A stretch of DNA of 40,912 nucleotides from a virus: IMG/VR virus record IMGVR_UViG_3300024182_000015, positions 1-40,912 of that record. The stretch is one strand, 5' to 3'. The position numbers were made by a program, and so were the translations under genes. Positions 21,874 to 29,540 of the stretch are shown here, piece after piece; within the stretch, counting starts at the first letter, position 1; every line of letters begins with the position of its first letter. Under the pieces are notes generated by a model. That model was not told where the DNA came from. It did no database searches and saw only the letters and a list, made by a program, of their open reading frames with translations.

Positions 21874-21942
21874 ATGGTCATACCACTCGACAGCGCGAAC
21901 CTCGGAGGGTATCGTTTTCCACAATCGACGCACAGATTTTCC

Positions 21943-21971
21943 TTGCGAACGGCTTCGCATCACTGTACAAA
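21943..21971 (+). promoter_or_regulatory. Sigma70-like promoter with leaderless start
   Basis: TTGCGA (21943-21948), a 17-base spacer, TACAAA (21966-21971), then exactly seven bases to ATG 21979. Transcription would begin at or next to the start codon. AAAGG inside the -10 region could still act as a weak ribosome site if transcription starts upstream. Confidence 0.55.
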
Positions 21972-21978
21972 GGTGCGC

Positions 21979-22287
21979 ATGGCTGACCAAATGGCAGTTG
22001 CGAAGGACCCCTTAGCTGTGGAGTTTGGCAGGCGCGGCGGAAAGTCTCGTCTGACCACGATGACGGCTGAACAGCGTCGGGAATCTGCGCGGCGCGCAGC
22101 TCGGGCGCGCTGGGCGAAGAAGACGGGCGCTCCCGAGCCGCCCAATCCGAACGGCCCTGGCAGCCCAGATCGCGATCGACAGGGAGCTGAAGCAGGTATT
22201 ATGTTAAACTCCCGCCGCAAGCCTGCCACTGCCGCCGCTCCGGCTTCCGTAACAACTCGTCAGGGGGCGTTTCGTGCAGCAGCCTAA
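21979..22287 (+). CDS. Small basic protein with RRGGKxR...MTxEQRR motif
   Basis: 102 residues. The N-terminal half carries a motif common in small phage and plasmid proteins, GRRGGKSRLTTMTAEQRRESARRAAR followed by ARWAKK; the C-terminal half is low-complexity (Pro/Ala/Arg). The gene at 29928 encodes a shorter relative with the same plan. Such proteins are probably nucleic-acid binding, but their function is unknown. It lies between the candidate origin and the initiator-like gene and has its own promoter. ATG 21979 is preferred over an in-frame ATG at 21874 that lies at the end of the direct repeats. Confidence 0.65.
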   Translation: MADQMAVAKDPLAVEFGRRGGKSRLTTMTAEQRRESARRAARARWAKKTGAPEPPNPNGPGSPDRDRQGAEAGIMLNSRRKPATAAAPASVTTRQGAFRAAA

Positions 22288-22382
22288 GGCCCTACTATCA
22301 CCGATTCTCGTTGCACCGCTGTGGGCGTTGAATTCGCGCCCGTCTGTTGGAGTCCCAGGCGCTTCCCCCGAAGGGCCACTCC

Positions 22383-23699
22383 GTGCCAGTCAGCCGCCTT
22401 ACGAAGCGCATCTTGGTGCGTCTCGCCGAGGCCGAAGTGTTGGAGCTGAATCCGCATTATCGCGACGATCTTCGGATCGCGCGGCTCACCGTGGCCTATG
22501 CCGCGAGTGGCGAAGCCGTGTTGTGTTCGGCGCACGTGCTCGCCACCTACGCGGTGCTCGGCCTGCATCCGGAAAAAGTTTGGCCTGCGATTCTGGCGCG
22601 CCGCAATGCGCTCGGATCGTTGGACGAAAAAGTGCGCGGCGCACCGAAGAAACCGCCGCAGTCGGTCAAGCTCTGGTCTGAAAAAACGAACGCCGCGAGA
22701 GCCACTAACTCTCGCGGCGGTAGAACGTTGCTTCGCGACAACACGATCAGCGTGCCTATGGCAGCACCGTCGATAGCCGCACTATACCCCAACCCGGACG
22801 CTCCTTCCAGCGCAAAAAAGCGCGGTTTCACCTATGACGAAATGCTCGCCATCATTGAGTTTTCCGGCGCTCCGCATTCCGTCCGCCAGGGTACACTCAG
22901 CGCGCTAAAAGCTCGCGGACGCTGGCCGAACGAAGACGGCCCTGCGACCGGAGTGATCTGCGTCTCGCTCATAGGGATGCAGTTTCATGGCGTTTGCTGC
23001 CGCTCTACGGCACGATGGCGGGCGCGACGGGCTTGTGCTCTCGGCTTCTGGCGCGAACTGCGCCAGGCGAACTCCTGGGGCGATTGTCGCAACTGCGGCG
23101 CAAAGCGCCGAACTGGAACCTGCGCGAAGTGCGGCCATCGCGGCCGCGCCAAGAATCCGGACGGCTCAGCGAACTTCGACGAGTTCTGCCGCCCCTACAT
23201 GTACGAGATCGACATCGAGAAGTTCCGGACGGCTCCAAGGCCGCGCGAAATTCGGCACTTCGATGCGCGCACCTATGCGGAGTACAAGCAAGCAGCGCGC
23301 CGCGGCGAGCATCCGAACGTTACTGAGATGCCCGCGCGCAGGCCCACACAGCCCGCGCCGACTCCCCTTCCCCCAGCTCCCGCGGCGCCGCTGCCGGAAC
23401 GATCGAAGCCCGCGGCCGAGCACCATCGCAGCACAGAGCGCGCGCAACCCGTGCAGCCGAAGATGACGAAGCGCGAATGCGCGAAGTTTGTCGCCGATAT
23501 GGCTGAACTGATGAAGGGCCACACGCACCACAGCGAATCGGTCGGCGGCTACGGCTACGAGCTGGATCCGGGAGATCCGCGCTATCGCCCCAAGATGAAA
23601 TGGCGCGAAGCCCTGGCGATGGTGTGCGCAAGCTGGAAGCGGACCGAAGAGTCCGCGCTCGAGGCTTTGAAGTTCTGGGGCTACCAGTTCAAGGAATGA
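22383..23699 (+). CDS. Winged-helix/zinc-finger protein, putative replication initiator
   Basis: 438 residues from GTG 22383 (TTG at 22347 would add 12). The first 90 residues are helical (SRLTKRILVRLAEAEVLELN). The middle (about 150-225) looks like a winged helix: FTYDEMLAIIEFSG, then a recognition-helix-like CRSTARWRARRACALGFWRELR. This is followed by a four-cysteine zinc finger (CRNCGAKRRTGTCAKCG). A Pro-rich linker (about 310-365) leads to a C-terminal helical domain (MKWREALAMVCASWKRTEESALEALKFWGY). This layout and its place downstream of the iteron-like repeats suggest an origin-binding initiator, but no exact family is recognised. An 11-bp inverted repeat lies inside the coding sequence at 22691-22719. 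Confidence 0.6.
   Translation: MPVSRLTKRILVRLAEAEVLELNPHYRDDLRIARLTVAYAASGEAVLCSAHVLATYAVLGLHPEKVWPAILARRNALGSLDEKVRGAPKKPPQSVKLWSEKTNAARATNSRGGRTLLRDNTISVPMAAPSIAALYPNPDAPSSAKKRGFTYDEMLAIIEFSGAPHSVRQGTLSALKARGRWPNEDGPATGVICVSLIGMQFHGVCCRSTARWRARRACALGFWRELRQANSWGDCRNCGAKRRTGTCAKCGHRGRAKNPDGSANFDEFCRPYMYEIDIEKFRTAPRPREIRHFDARTYAEYKQAARRGEHPNVTEMPARRPTQPAPTPLPPAPAAPLPERSKPAAEHHRSTERAQPVQPKMTKRECAKFVADMAELMKGHTHHSESVGGYGYELDPGDPRYRPKMKWREALAMVCASWKRTEESALEALKFWGYQFKE
22691..22719 (-). terminator. Minus-strand terminator-like hairpin inside the initiator gene
   Basis: A perfect 11-bp inverted repeat (CGCCGCGAGAG at 22691-22701, loop of 7, complement at 22709-22719). Read on the minus strand it is followed by TTCGTTTTTT, the form of a rho-independent terminator. 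On the plus strand there is no T tract, so plus-strand messages would pass. It may stop antisense transcription running toward the origin. Confidence 0.55.
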
Positions 23700-23782
23700 A
23701 AAAGCAAACGGCGCGGAGTGATGATCCGCGCCGCGCTCGAAACTTTGTTTTCACCCCAACGGCCAAGAAAGGACGAAAACGA

Positions 23783-23959
23783 ATGGCAATTACAGCAGCA
23801 TCATACCGCAAACCGCAAGCCCATCTCACGCCGAACGAATTCGCGCAGCAATCGGCCCTGACTTCGGATCTCGTCGCGCTCTGCGCAGAAGGCATGATCG
23901 AGGCGTTTCGCGATGAGGAAGGCGTGATCAGATATCGGCCAATCCAGAGGGCCGCATGA
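23783..23959 (+). CDS. Small early protein, hypothetical
   Basis: 58 residues, start MAITAASYRKP. AAAGGAC lies upstream of ATG 23783; an in-frame ATG at 23696, overlapping the initiator stop, would add 29 residues. Short helices followed by MIEAFRDEEGVIRYRPI resemble a small winged-helix end. Not recognised. First of a run of tiny coupled genes. Confidence 0.55.
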   Translation: MAITAASYRKPQAHLTPNEFAQQSALTSDLVALCAEGMIEAFRDEEGVIRYRPIQRAA

Positions 23960-24240
23960 CGCTTTACCGCATGAATTCCGTTTTGCCGGCCGGGCGCTTC
24001 CCCACTAACTCACAGACGGCTGGCCCCGAGGATGGCGATCGTGTGCCTCAATGTGCGCGCTCCCGGGCGATCGCCGTCCTCGCTGAGTTCGTAGAGTTCT
24101 CGCGTTTCTGCTTTGTCTGCGATGCAGAGCAGATCTTCCGCGCAGGTTGGGAGTGCGATGCGGGCCTGGTTGGTTGCTGCCTCGGCTGCGGAGACGAGCG
24201 GATCGCGCCATGGACGCGGACGGTAGAGGCTTGCGCATGA
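23956..24240 (+). CDS. Cys-rich small early protein
   Basis: 94 residues. ATG overlaps the previous stop (ATGA). Seven cysteines, with a possible zinc-binding arrangement in the second half (CFVCDAEQ ... CDAGLVGCCLGCGDE). The N-terminal part is polar. Not recognised further; probably nucleic-acid or protein-binding. Confidence 0.5.
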   Translation: MTLYRMNSVLPAGRFPTNSQTAGPEDGDRVPQCARSRAIAVLAEFVEFSRFCFVCDAEQIFRAGWECDAGLVGCCLGCGDERIAPWTRTVEACA

Positions 24241-24449
24241 TCCTCAATCTCTGGCTGCTCTTCCTGGTGCTCGCGAAGGTCGCGCTGCTCTGCGGTTTTG
24301 TGCCGGCACTTTTGATTTTGATTTTCGGCGATCGCATCCGCGCGATCGGAATTGAAAAAGTTTCGGAGCGGGCAGTTAGCCACTGTACCAGCGTCGATCT
24401 AAGCGACGGCAACAAGCCCGCTCCGGAAGTGCTCGAGAGGGCCGCATGA
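24237..24449 (+). CDS. Small membrane protein, early
   Basis: 70 residues. A long hydrophobic N-terminal segment (MILNLWLLFLVLAKVALLCG and the following FVPALLILIFG, residues 1-31) suggests one or two membrane passes, followed by a polar tail. ATGA overlaps on both sides place it in the early coupled run. Function unknown; phage early membrane peptides often target host envelope or exclusion functions. Confidence 0.55.
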   Translation: MILNLWLLFLVLAKVALLCGFVPALLILIFGDRIRAIGIEKVSERAVSHCTSVDLSDGNKPAPEVLERAA

Positions 24450-24652
24450 CAAAAAGAAAGCGAGCAAGGCTCGATCGTTGTCGGATCTGCCACTGCACTT
24501 ACATCCGGCCGTGTCCCGCCGGCTGCGGTTGGGCCGAAGCCGATCTCTGCGACGTCTGTGCGGGGTTTCGCGACGAACTGCAGTCCTACATCGAAAGCTG
24601 CAATCGCGTCACCGCTGCCAGCTTGACCAGGCTGCTCCGAGAGGCCGCATGA
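24446..24652 (+). CDS. Zinc-ribbon mini-protein (phage CxxC family)
   Basis: 68 residues with a recurrent phage pattern: CRICHCTYIRPCPAGCGW, then ADLCDVC, i.e. eight cysteines arranged as two possible zinc sites. Such proteins are common in early regions of phages of soil and water bacteria; their role is unknown. The ATG overlaps the previous stop. Confidence 0.65.
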   Translation: MTKRKRARLDRCRICHCTYIRPCPAGCGWAEADLCDVCAGFRDELQSYIESCNRVTAASLTRLLREAA

Positions 24653-24843
24653 CAGAACATTTCACGCGCAACACCGTCAGCGCGGCTTTCTGGTGTGGTA
24701 AATGCAGCGCGCAAACTCAGCACCGAATCGACAACGGCCGCAAAGGTCCATGTTTGGCTTGCATCGAGCGGCTGGAGAAGCAACATGCCCTGCAGCCTCT
24801 GCAGAAAAAGCCGGCGGCCAGCGCCCAGGGCTCGCTATTCTGA
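24649..24843 (+). CDS. Zinc-ribbon mini-protein
   Basis: 64 residues with CGKC at about 16-19 and CLAC at about 35-38, a simple four-cysteine zinc ribbon, plus a Gln/Pro/Lys tail ending GSLF. ATG overlaps the previous stop. The ending resembles that of the neighbouring 24851 product (NLFDGAA), a feature of peptides that dock on other proteins, though this is only suggestive. Confidence 0.55.
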   Translation: MTEHFTRNTVSAAFWCGKCSAQTQHRIDNGRKGPCLACIERLEKQHALQPLQKKPAASAQGSLF

Positions 24844-24850
24844 CCGCATC

Positions 24851-25129
24851 ATGTGCGAACGGATCAAACTTGGCGATGGCAACTACGCCATTATCTGCGG
24901 CGGCCGGCATTCACGGCCTCAGTTTTGCGAGTGTGGGCGACAGGCGACCGCGCTCTGCGATTGGAAGCTGCGCGGCACCGACAAAACCTGTGATCGGCCG
25001 ATTTGCGCGATACACGCCAAACAGGTCGCGCGCGGAAAGCACCTTTGTCCCGAGCACCAGCTGCAGTACGACGATTGGCTTCGCCGGCATCCACCGGCCC
25101 AGCGAAATCTTTTCGACGGCGCCGCTTAG
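24851..25129 (+). CDS. Cys/His-rich early protein
   Basis: 92 residues, nine cysteines and several histidines (IICGG ... QFCECGRQATALCDW ... TCDRPICAIHAK ... HLCPEHQLQYDDW). This looks like a double zinc-binding domain, similar to the small zinc fingers annotated in many phages. The last residues, RNLFDGAA, could be a short docking peptide. The stop touches the next ATG (TAGATG). Confidence 0.6.
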   Translation: MCERIKLGDGNYAIICGGRHSRPQFCECGRQATALCDWKLRGTDKTCDRPICAIHAKQVARGKHLCPEHQLQYDDWLRRHPPAQRNLFDGAA

Positions 25130-25297
25130 ATGATCTGCCGCTTCTGCCAATTCGATTTCTCCGCCGCCCCGTTCGAAGTCGTCTGCCCTGTGCACAACTC
25201 TCTGGTATGCCTGCGCTGCTTTCAATGTCAGGCGGCGGAACCGATGTTCCGAATTCGGCGCGCTCCACAGAAAAGTTTTTTCGAAGGTGAGACATGA
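25130..25297 (+). CDS. Zinc-ribbon mini-protein, 55 residues
   Basis: Reads MICRFCQFDFSAAPFEVV, then CPVHNSL, then CLRCFQCQ: CxxC, C-x-x-H and CxxCxxC motifs. Starts one base after the previous stop and ends in an ATGA overlap with the next gene, so it fits the coupled early run exactly. It is short and easy to miss. Function unknown. Confidence 0.6.
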   Translation: MICRFCQFDFSAAPFEVVCPVHNSLVCLRCFQCQAAEPMFRIRRAPQKSFFEGET

Positions 25298-25683
25298 ATC
25301 CCGTAGATCAGGCCATGGTCGACAAGCGCGATCAGTTGTTCGCCGAAATTCTGCTCGCGCTCGCTCTGACACGTCGTAACGTCACAGTCCGCGGAGCGAT
25401 CGCGATCCAGAACGCGATCGCGAAATATACCGTCGAGATCCTCGACATTAAAACCTTTGCAGAGACTGGGCCGATTCTCAGTGAAGGCATGATCCGGCAT
25501 GTGTGTTGCGAGATCCAGAACGGCCGCGGCCAGCACGGCAGCTTTCTGCAGGCCTTCGCCGGCGCGATGCTGGCCGCGGATCCGGAAAACTTTCGCCTGA
25601 TGGCCGGCGCGGCTCGTCGCGTCATCGGGAAATATAGCCTCGATCGCTATCTCGACACGCTCGAGGAAAAGGCGGGCGTATGA
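25294..25683 (+). CDS. Hypothetical early protein
   Basis: 129 residues, mostly helical (QLFAEILLALALTRR, AIAIQNAIAKYTVEIL, GSFLQAFAGAMLAADPENFRLM). The last pattern recurs in uncharacterised phage proteins of early regions. Two adjacent cysteines at about residue 70. No catalytic motif seen. Overlaps both neighbours by four bases. Confidence 0.6.
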   Translation: MNPVDQAMVDKRDQLFAEILLALALTRRNVTVRGAIAIQNAIAKYTVEILDIKTFAETGPILSEGMIRHVCCEIQNGRGQHGSFLQAFAGAMLAADPENFRLMAGAARRVIGKYSLDRYLDTLEEKAGV

Positions 25684-25880
25684 ATCCAGAAAAGCGAGCC
25701 GCGGCTCTGGCGCTGATCGGGAAAATGGTGCGCTTCGCGCATCAGCCTGATCGCCTTGTTAACTATTATCGCGTGACGGCTGTCGTCGGGGACATGGTCG
25801 AACTCGACGGCTGGGCCGGCCAATTCGCGCCACATCTTTTCGTCGCAATGCCGCCGCGACGATATGCGGAGGGCGAATGA
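25680..25880 (+). CDS. Small hypothetical early protein
   Basis: 66 residues. An N-terminal helix (EKRAAALALIGKMVRFAHQ) and a beta-like C-terminal half (YRVTAVVGDMVELDGWAGQFAPHLFV), suggesting a small SH3-like or OB-like barrel. Not recognised. Coupled by overlaps to the ATPase gene downstream. Confidence 0.55.
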   Translation: MNPEKRAAALALIGKMVRFAHQPDRLVNYYRVTAVVGDMVELDGWAGQFAPHLFVAMPPRRYAEGE

Positions 25881-27610
25881 ACGATCTTCCCTTCCCTGCG
25901 CGTGTCATTACACACGCTCACAGCGCGACGCTCGGCAAGACCGGCGCCGGCAAGTCTTCGGCGCTTCGCGGCTCGGCCGAGTATCTGCTCGATCGTAAAA
26001 AGCGCGTGACGATCATCGATCCCAAGGGCGACTGGTGGGGATTGAAAGCTTCGGCATCCGGATCCGGCGCCGGCTACCCTGTGATCTGTTTCGGTGATTT
26101 CAAGGAGCCGCGCGCGACCGACGTCCCGATTAACGATCAATCCGGCGCGCACGTTGCCGAACTGATCGCCAGCGGAAACCGGCCATGTGTGATCGGCTTT
26201 CGCGGCTGGATGCCGGCACAGCTGGTGCGCTTCTGGCTTGGCTTCGCGCCGACGCTCTTCAAAGTGAACGAAGGCGAGCTCTACGTCTTTATCGACGAAG
26301 TGCACAACCTGGCGCCGAAGGGCAAGATCCTGGATCCAGAATCAGGCAAGTGCCTGCATTGGACGAATCGGATCATGTCGGAAGGCCGCGGCCTGGGCCT
26401 CACGTTTCATATCGCATCGCAGCGATCGCAAAAGGTGCATAACGATACGCTCGATAATTGCGAAACTCTGGTCGCGATGCGCGTGACACATCCCGCGGCG
26501 CGCCAGTCGATCAAAGACTGGATCGACGGCAATGGGGATCCCGCGGCCGGAAAAGAAGTGCTCGCCACTTTGGCGGCGCTCGAGCGCGGCGAGGCCTGGA
26601 TATGGTCGCCAGAGAATGATTTCGGGCCGAAGCGCGTCAAGTTCCCGATGTTTACGACCTTCGATTCGTTTGCGCCGCCCCAGCTGCAAAAGAAAGTGAT
26701 TCAGGCCGGCTGGGCGGAAGTCGATCTCGACCAGGTCAAGCAAAAGCTGGCCGACGTCGTCGCCGAGCACAAAGCGAACGATCCGAAAGAGCTGAAAGCC
26801 GAAGTCGCGCGGCTGCGCATCGAGCTCTCGCGGAAACAAGTGCCAGTGCCGGCGGCCCCGATCTCTGCCGGCCCAACAAAAGAGCAGATCGAGCAGATAG
26901 TGAAACGCTCGAGCGCGCCGGCGATTAAGCAGCTCGATCAATTGCGCGCGGCTGTCTCTAAAGTGATCGATCGCGCATGCACAGAGTTATTGACGTTTCG
27001 CGATGGCTTGGCGGTGATCAAGATCCCGACCATCGAGATCGCCGCCGCGGCGGCGGCACCCCAGCAAAACCCACAGCCGACGCCGGCAGTACGAAAGCAA
27101 CTGCCGGCGCCGGTCGCCGCCGCTGAATCGAATGGCCGGCTCGAGACAGGCGAGAAAGCTGTACTGCTGGCAGCTGCGCAGAATCATCCCGCCGATCGCG
27201 AATCGATCACGGTGCTCACTGGTTACAGACGGTCGGCGCGCAATCGTTACATTCAATTTCTGCAGGCGAAAGGCTTCATCGAAGACCAGGGCGGCAACAT
27301 TGTTCCGACGTCTGCCGGCATGGCGGCCCTGGGATCCGATTACACTCCGCTGCCGACGGGATCCGATCTGCAGCGCTACTGGCTCGAGCGGCTGCCGAAG
27401 GGCGAGAAAGACATTCTGGCCTTCGTGCTCCGATCCGGCGGCCAGCCTGTCGACCGCGAGCTGCTCAGCGAAGCGACTGGCTATCTCCGGTCGACCAGGA
27501 ATCGCTACATCCAGCTTTTGCAGGCGCGCCACTTGCTGAAAGCCGGCGCCAGTTCCGTCGTCACGCCGGCAGCGATGTTGTTCGATGGTGCAGAACGGAA
27601 GATGGCATGA
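25877..27610 (+). CDS. HerA/FtsK-like AAA ATPase with winged-helix tail
   Basis: 577 residues. Walker A GKTGAGKS at 20-27, Walker B YVFIDE at 136-141 followed by VH, a sensor-like ASQRSQ at 180-185, and the IIDPKGDWWGL segment at 46-55 typical of HerA/DUF87 ATPases. A coiled coil follows (about 285-350). Then come two related winged-helix-like repeats (about 418-490 and 500-565), each with TGY-x-RS-x-RNRYIQ-LQA. HerA-type motors pump or unwind DNA and often act with nucleases. Here the likely roles are phage replication or recombination; no DnaB helicase or polymerase is seen elsewhere. Start MNDLPF overlaps the previous stop. Confidence 0.75.
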   Translation: MNDLPFPARVITHAHSATLGKTGAGKSSALRGSAEYLLDRKKRVTIIDPKGDWWGLKASASGSGAGYPVICFGDFKEPRATDVPINDQSGAHVAELIASGNRPCVIGFRGWMPAQLVRFWLGFAPTLFKVNEGELYVFIDEVHNLAPKGKILDPESGKCLHWTNRIMSEGRGLGLTFHIASQRSQKVHNDTLDNCETLVAMRVTHPAARQSIKDWIDGNGDPAAGKEVLATLAALERGEAWIWSPENDFGPKRVKFPMFTTFDSFAPPQLQKKVIQAGWAEVDLDQVKQKLADVVAEHKANDPKELKAEVARLRIELSRKQVPVPAAPISAGPTKEQIEQIVKRSSAPAIKQLDQLRAAVSKVIDRACTELLTFRDGLAVIKIPTIEIAAAAAAPQQNPQPTPAVRKQLPAPVAAAESNGRLETGEKAVLLAAAQNHPADRESITVLTGYRRSARNRYIQFLQAKGFIEDQGGNIVPTSAGMAALGSDYTPLPTGSDLQRYWLERLPKGEKDILAFVLRSGGQPVDRELLSEATGYLRSTRNRYIQLLQARHLLKAGASSVVTPAAMLFDGAERKMA

Positions 27611-27945
27611 GGACGAAGGATCTGATCGCAGAATTAACTGCCGCAGGGCCGCAGGATCTAAGCGTTATCCTGCATTTTTTCGCCGATCGAGCTCATGCGG
27701 CGCGACTCGCCGACGGCCAGGGCCTGCGCGATTGTCTCGATTTTTCGGCCTGGCTGCGCGAGCTCGCCGAAGCATCGAAGGTCGTCGATCCGATCGGTCA
27801 GTTACTTTCGGCCAACCCGTCGACGCGAATCCAGCCTAGTCCCGCGGTAATGCAGGACTGGTGTAACAGTTGCGGTCACGAAGCACACCCTGGCCGCGAA
27901 TGCGGCGTCGCGATCGGCGGCGAAAGGATCTGTCGGTGCGAATGA
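27607..27945 (+). CDS. Hypothetical protein with C-terminal zinc finger
   Basis: 112 residues. The N-terminal 75 are helical (MRTKDLIAELTAAGPQDLSV ... FSAWLRELAEAS). The C-terminal region WCNSCGHEAHPGRECG ... CRCE offers a four- to six-cysteine zinc site. Coupled by ATGA to the HerA-like gene. Function unknown; possibly an ATPase partner. Confidence 0.55.
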   Translation: MRTKDLIAELTAAGPQDLSVILHFFADRAHAARLADGQGLRDCLDFSAWLRELAEASKVVDPIGQLLSANPSTRIQPSPAVMQDWCNSCGHEAHPGRECGVAIGGERICRCE

Positions 27946-28142
27946 TGCCTCTAATCTTGCTCTGCGTTCTCTCGATCGCCGGTAATATCCTGGTCGCGAT
28001 GGCGTCGGCAGCACGCGGCTACAAGCGCGGCCATGACGCAGGCTTCCGCGCCGGCCATGAGGCCGGCCGATACGCTGAATGTCGCTGGTGGGCGGAAACC
28101 GATCAGGAAGTGCAGACGGCCGAACGGGAAGGAAAGCGCTAG
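27942..28142 (+). CDS. Small membrane-anchored protein
   Basis: 66 residues. An N-terminal hydrophobic segment (MPLILLCVLSIAGNILVAMA) is followed by a Gly/His/Arg/Glu-rich soluble part (RGYKRGHDAGFRAGHEAGRYAE). Last gene of the plus-strand early operon; its stop overlaps the stop of the convergent exonuclease gene by four bases. Function unknown. Confidence 0.5.
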   Translation: MMPLILLCVLSIAGNILVAMASAARGYKRGHDAGFRAGHEAGRYAECRWWAETDQEVQTAEREGKR

Positions 28143-28753
28143 ATTGGCTTCGGGAAGCGCTTCCCGTTATTTAACTTCCAGTGCGCAGTTCCGAGTGCGC
28201 GATCCCATTCGTCAAAGTCTTCCGGCTTGGGAAACCGGATCAGCTCACCAGGTAAGCCAGTCGCGAACAGCTGCACGCAGGCCCGCGGGCCGTCGAAGTT
28301 GGCGCCGCGGCAATAGGCGGCCGTTTGCACGCCCCAAAAAGGCGATCGCCTTTTTGCCGTCTTGAGATCGAGCAGGATCTCTTCGCCGGCCAGGATCCCA
28401 ATCCGGTCGAGACAGAAGCCGAAAGGAAGAGCGCCGCCAGGGCCGACGGAGATCCCGCGGCGCTCGATCACGATCGGCGAGAAATCCTTCGTTTCTTTGA
28501 AGCGCTGCCAGCTCAAGACATAGCCGACCAGGTCTTCGCTCACAGTCTCGAGATCGAGATCGTCTTCGTCGAGGAAGTGTGTCGCCTGGTGAACGGCCGT
28601 GCCGATCGCGGCCGCGCGCTCGAGGAAGCGACGCGGCACGCCGGCATACTCGTCGAGGCCTGCCATGGTCATCGCTTGCGTCACGCTGGGAATAGGGACA
28701 CCGTCGAGCTCGTAACGGTGTCCCTGGGCGGTGAATGTGGCGATCGCATCCAT
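28139..28753 (-). CDS. PD-(D/E)XK exonuclease
   Basis: 204 residues from ATG 28753 (two bases after the upstream stop). Pattern of the RecB/Cas4/YqaJ-like nuclease superfamily: GTAVHQATHFLDEDDLD (histidine and acidic residues of motif I), GFCLDRIGIL (Asp), EEILLDLKTAKRRSPFW (Asp-Leu-Lys, the D-x-K core) and VQTAAYCRG (Gln...Tyr of the QxxxY motif). It would resect double-stranded DNA ends. Pairing with the annealing-type protein upstream makes a Red-like recombination module. Codon use resembles the rest of the genome. Confidence 0.8.
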   Translation of the reverse strand: MDAIATFTAQGHRYELDGVPIPSVTQAMTMAGLDEYAGVPRRFLERAAAIGTAVHQATHFLDEDDLDLETVSEDLVGYVLSWQRFKETKDFSPIVIERRGISVGPGGALPFGFCLDRIGILAGEEILLDLKTAKRRSPFWGVQTAAYCRGANFDGPRACVQLFATGLPGELIRFPKPEDFDEWDRALGTAHWKLNNGKRFPKPI

Positions 28754-28755
28754 CG

Positions 28756-29535
28756 CTAGTTGACTCCCAGCAGTGCATTTGACAGTTCCTGGTAGCGATC
28801 TTTCGGGATCAGCTTCACTTCGGCGAAGCCGCATTTCGCAAGCCAGGCATGCAGCTCAGATTTGCTGATGCCCTTTTCGCGAGCGATCGCATACAGGCGA
28901 TTGATCTGGGCATCAGAGATGCTGTCTGCGTTGCGGCGTTTGGGCGGCTCGATGGTCGATGCCGGCGCGGCCGTTTCCGAACGACGCCGCGGCGCCGCGA
29001 CAGCTGGCGGCGTCGTTTCGCCATCCAGCTCTTCGGCCGGCGTCGGCTGATAGCCGGCGAGCACGACGACCCAGGCGAGCACGTTGCGGAAAGCTTTCGC
29101 GCACGCCCTGGTCTGTGCCATCGATTTCAGTTGGAACATCGGCTTGCCTTGCCACTTCCATTCGTCGTCGAGGCACATGGCCTCGGCCGAGCTGATCACC
29201 TGGTTAGAGCCGACGAGCAGCGCCTCGGCCGTCGCTTCGAAGCCGCGAACCTCGCCGAACTCGATATATTTCGTCGAGCGCGCGGCGACCGTGACACCGT
29301 AAAAGCGGCCGAGAGTCTGCCAGTCTTCAAACTGCAGATAGGTCTTCCCCTCGATCACGCATTTATTCGGCTTGCTCTCGATCAGCTGGTTTAAGGCCTG
29401 GGCGGCCTTTTGCGCTTCCTGCAGGACGAGCTCTGGCGCACGCTGAATAGCGAGCGCATGCAACTCGGCCGGCGGGATCAGGGCCGGCAACGCGATCGCT
29501 GCCGGATCTTCGTGAAATGCTCCATTGGTGGACAT
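28756..29535 (-). CDS. Probable single-strand annealing recombination protein
   Basis: 259 residues. A core of about 55-170 includes KTYLQFEDWQTLGRFYGVTV, then EFGEVRGFEATAEAL and MAQTRACAKAFRNVLAWVVV, followed by LAGY. Next come a Pro-rich linker and a C-terminal helical domain (ISDAQINRLYAIAREKGISK ... LIPKDRYQELSNAL) of a kind common on RecT/ERF/Rad52-type annealing proteins. The context, directly upstream of an exonuclease gene, fits a two-component recombinase. I cannot assign the precise annealase family. AAGGAG ten bases before ATG 29535 lies inside the end of the upstream gene, coupling the two. Confidence 0.6.
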   Translation of the reverse strand: MSTNGAFHEDPAAIALPALIPPAELHALAIQRAPELVLQEAQKAAQALNQLIESKPNKCVIEGKTYLQFEDWQTLGRFYGVTVAARSTKYIEFGEVRGFEATAEALLVGSNQVISSAEAMCLDDEWKWQGKPMFQLKSMAQTRACAKAFRNVLAWVVVLAGYQPTPAEELDGETTPPAVAAPRRRSETAAPASTIEPPKRRNADSISDAQINRLYAIAREKGISKSELHAWLAKCGFAEVKLIPKDRYQELSNALLGVN

Positions 29536-29540
29536 GCTAG

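Larger units (their letters stand above)
21660..21978. other. Candidate replication origin (400-bp gene-free region 21577-21978)
   Basis: In order: G-rich tracts (GGGGTTGGGG at 21669-21678; two G6 runs at 21747-21761), a perfect DnaA box TTATACACA (21766-21774) next to an AT-rich stretch, two 34-bp direct repeats (21806-21873), a near-match DnaA box TTTTCCACA (21915-21923), then a sigma70-like promoter. The putative initiator gene starts 400 bases downstream. Together these are the parts of an iteron-type replication origin. Bases 21577-21660 show nothing I can name. The open frames inside this region look non-coding. Confidence 0.6.
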
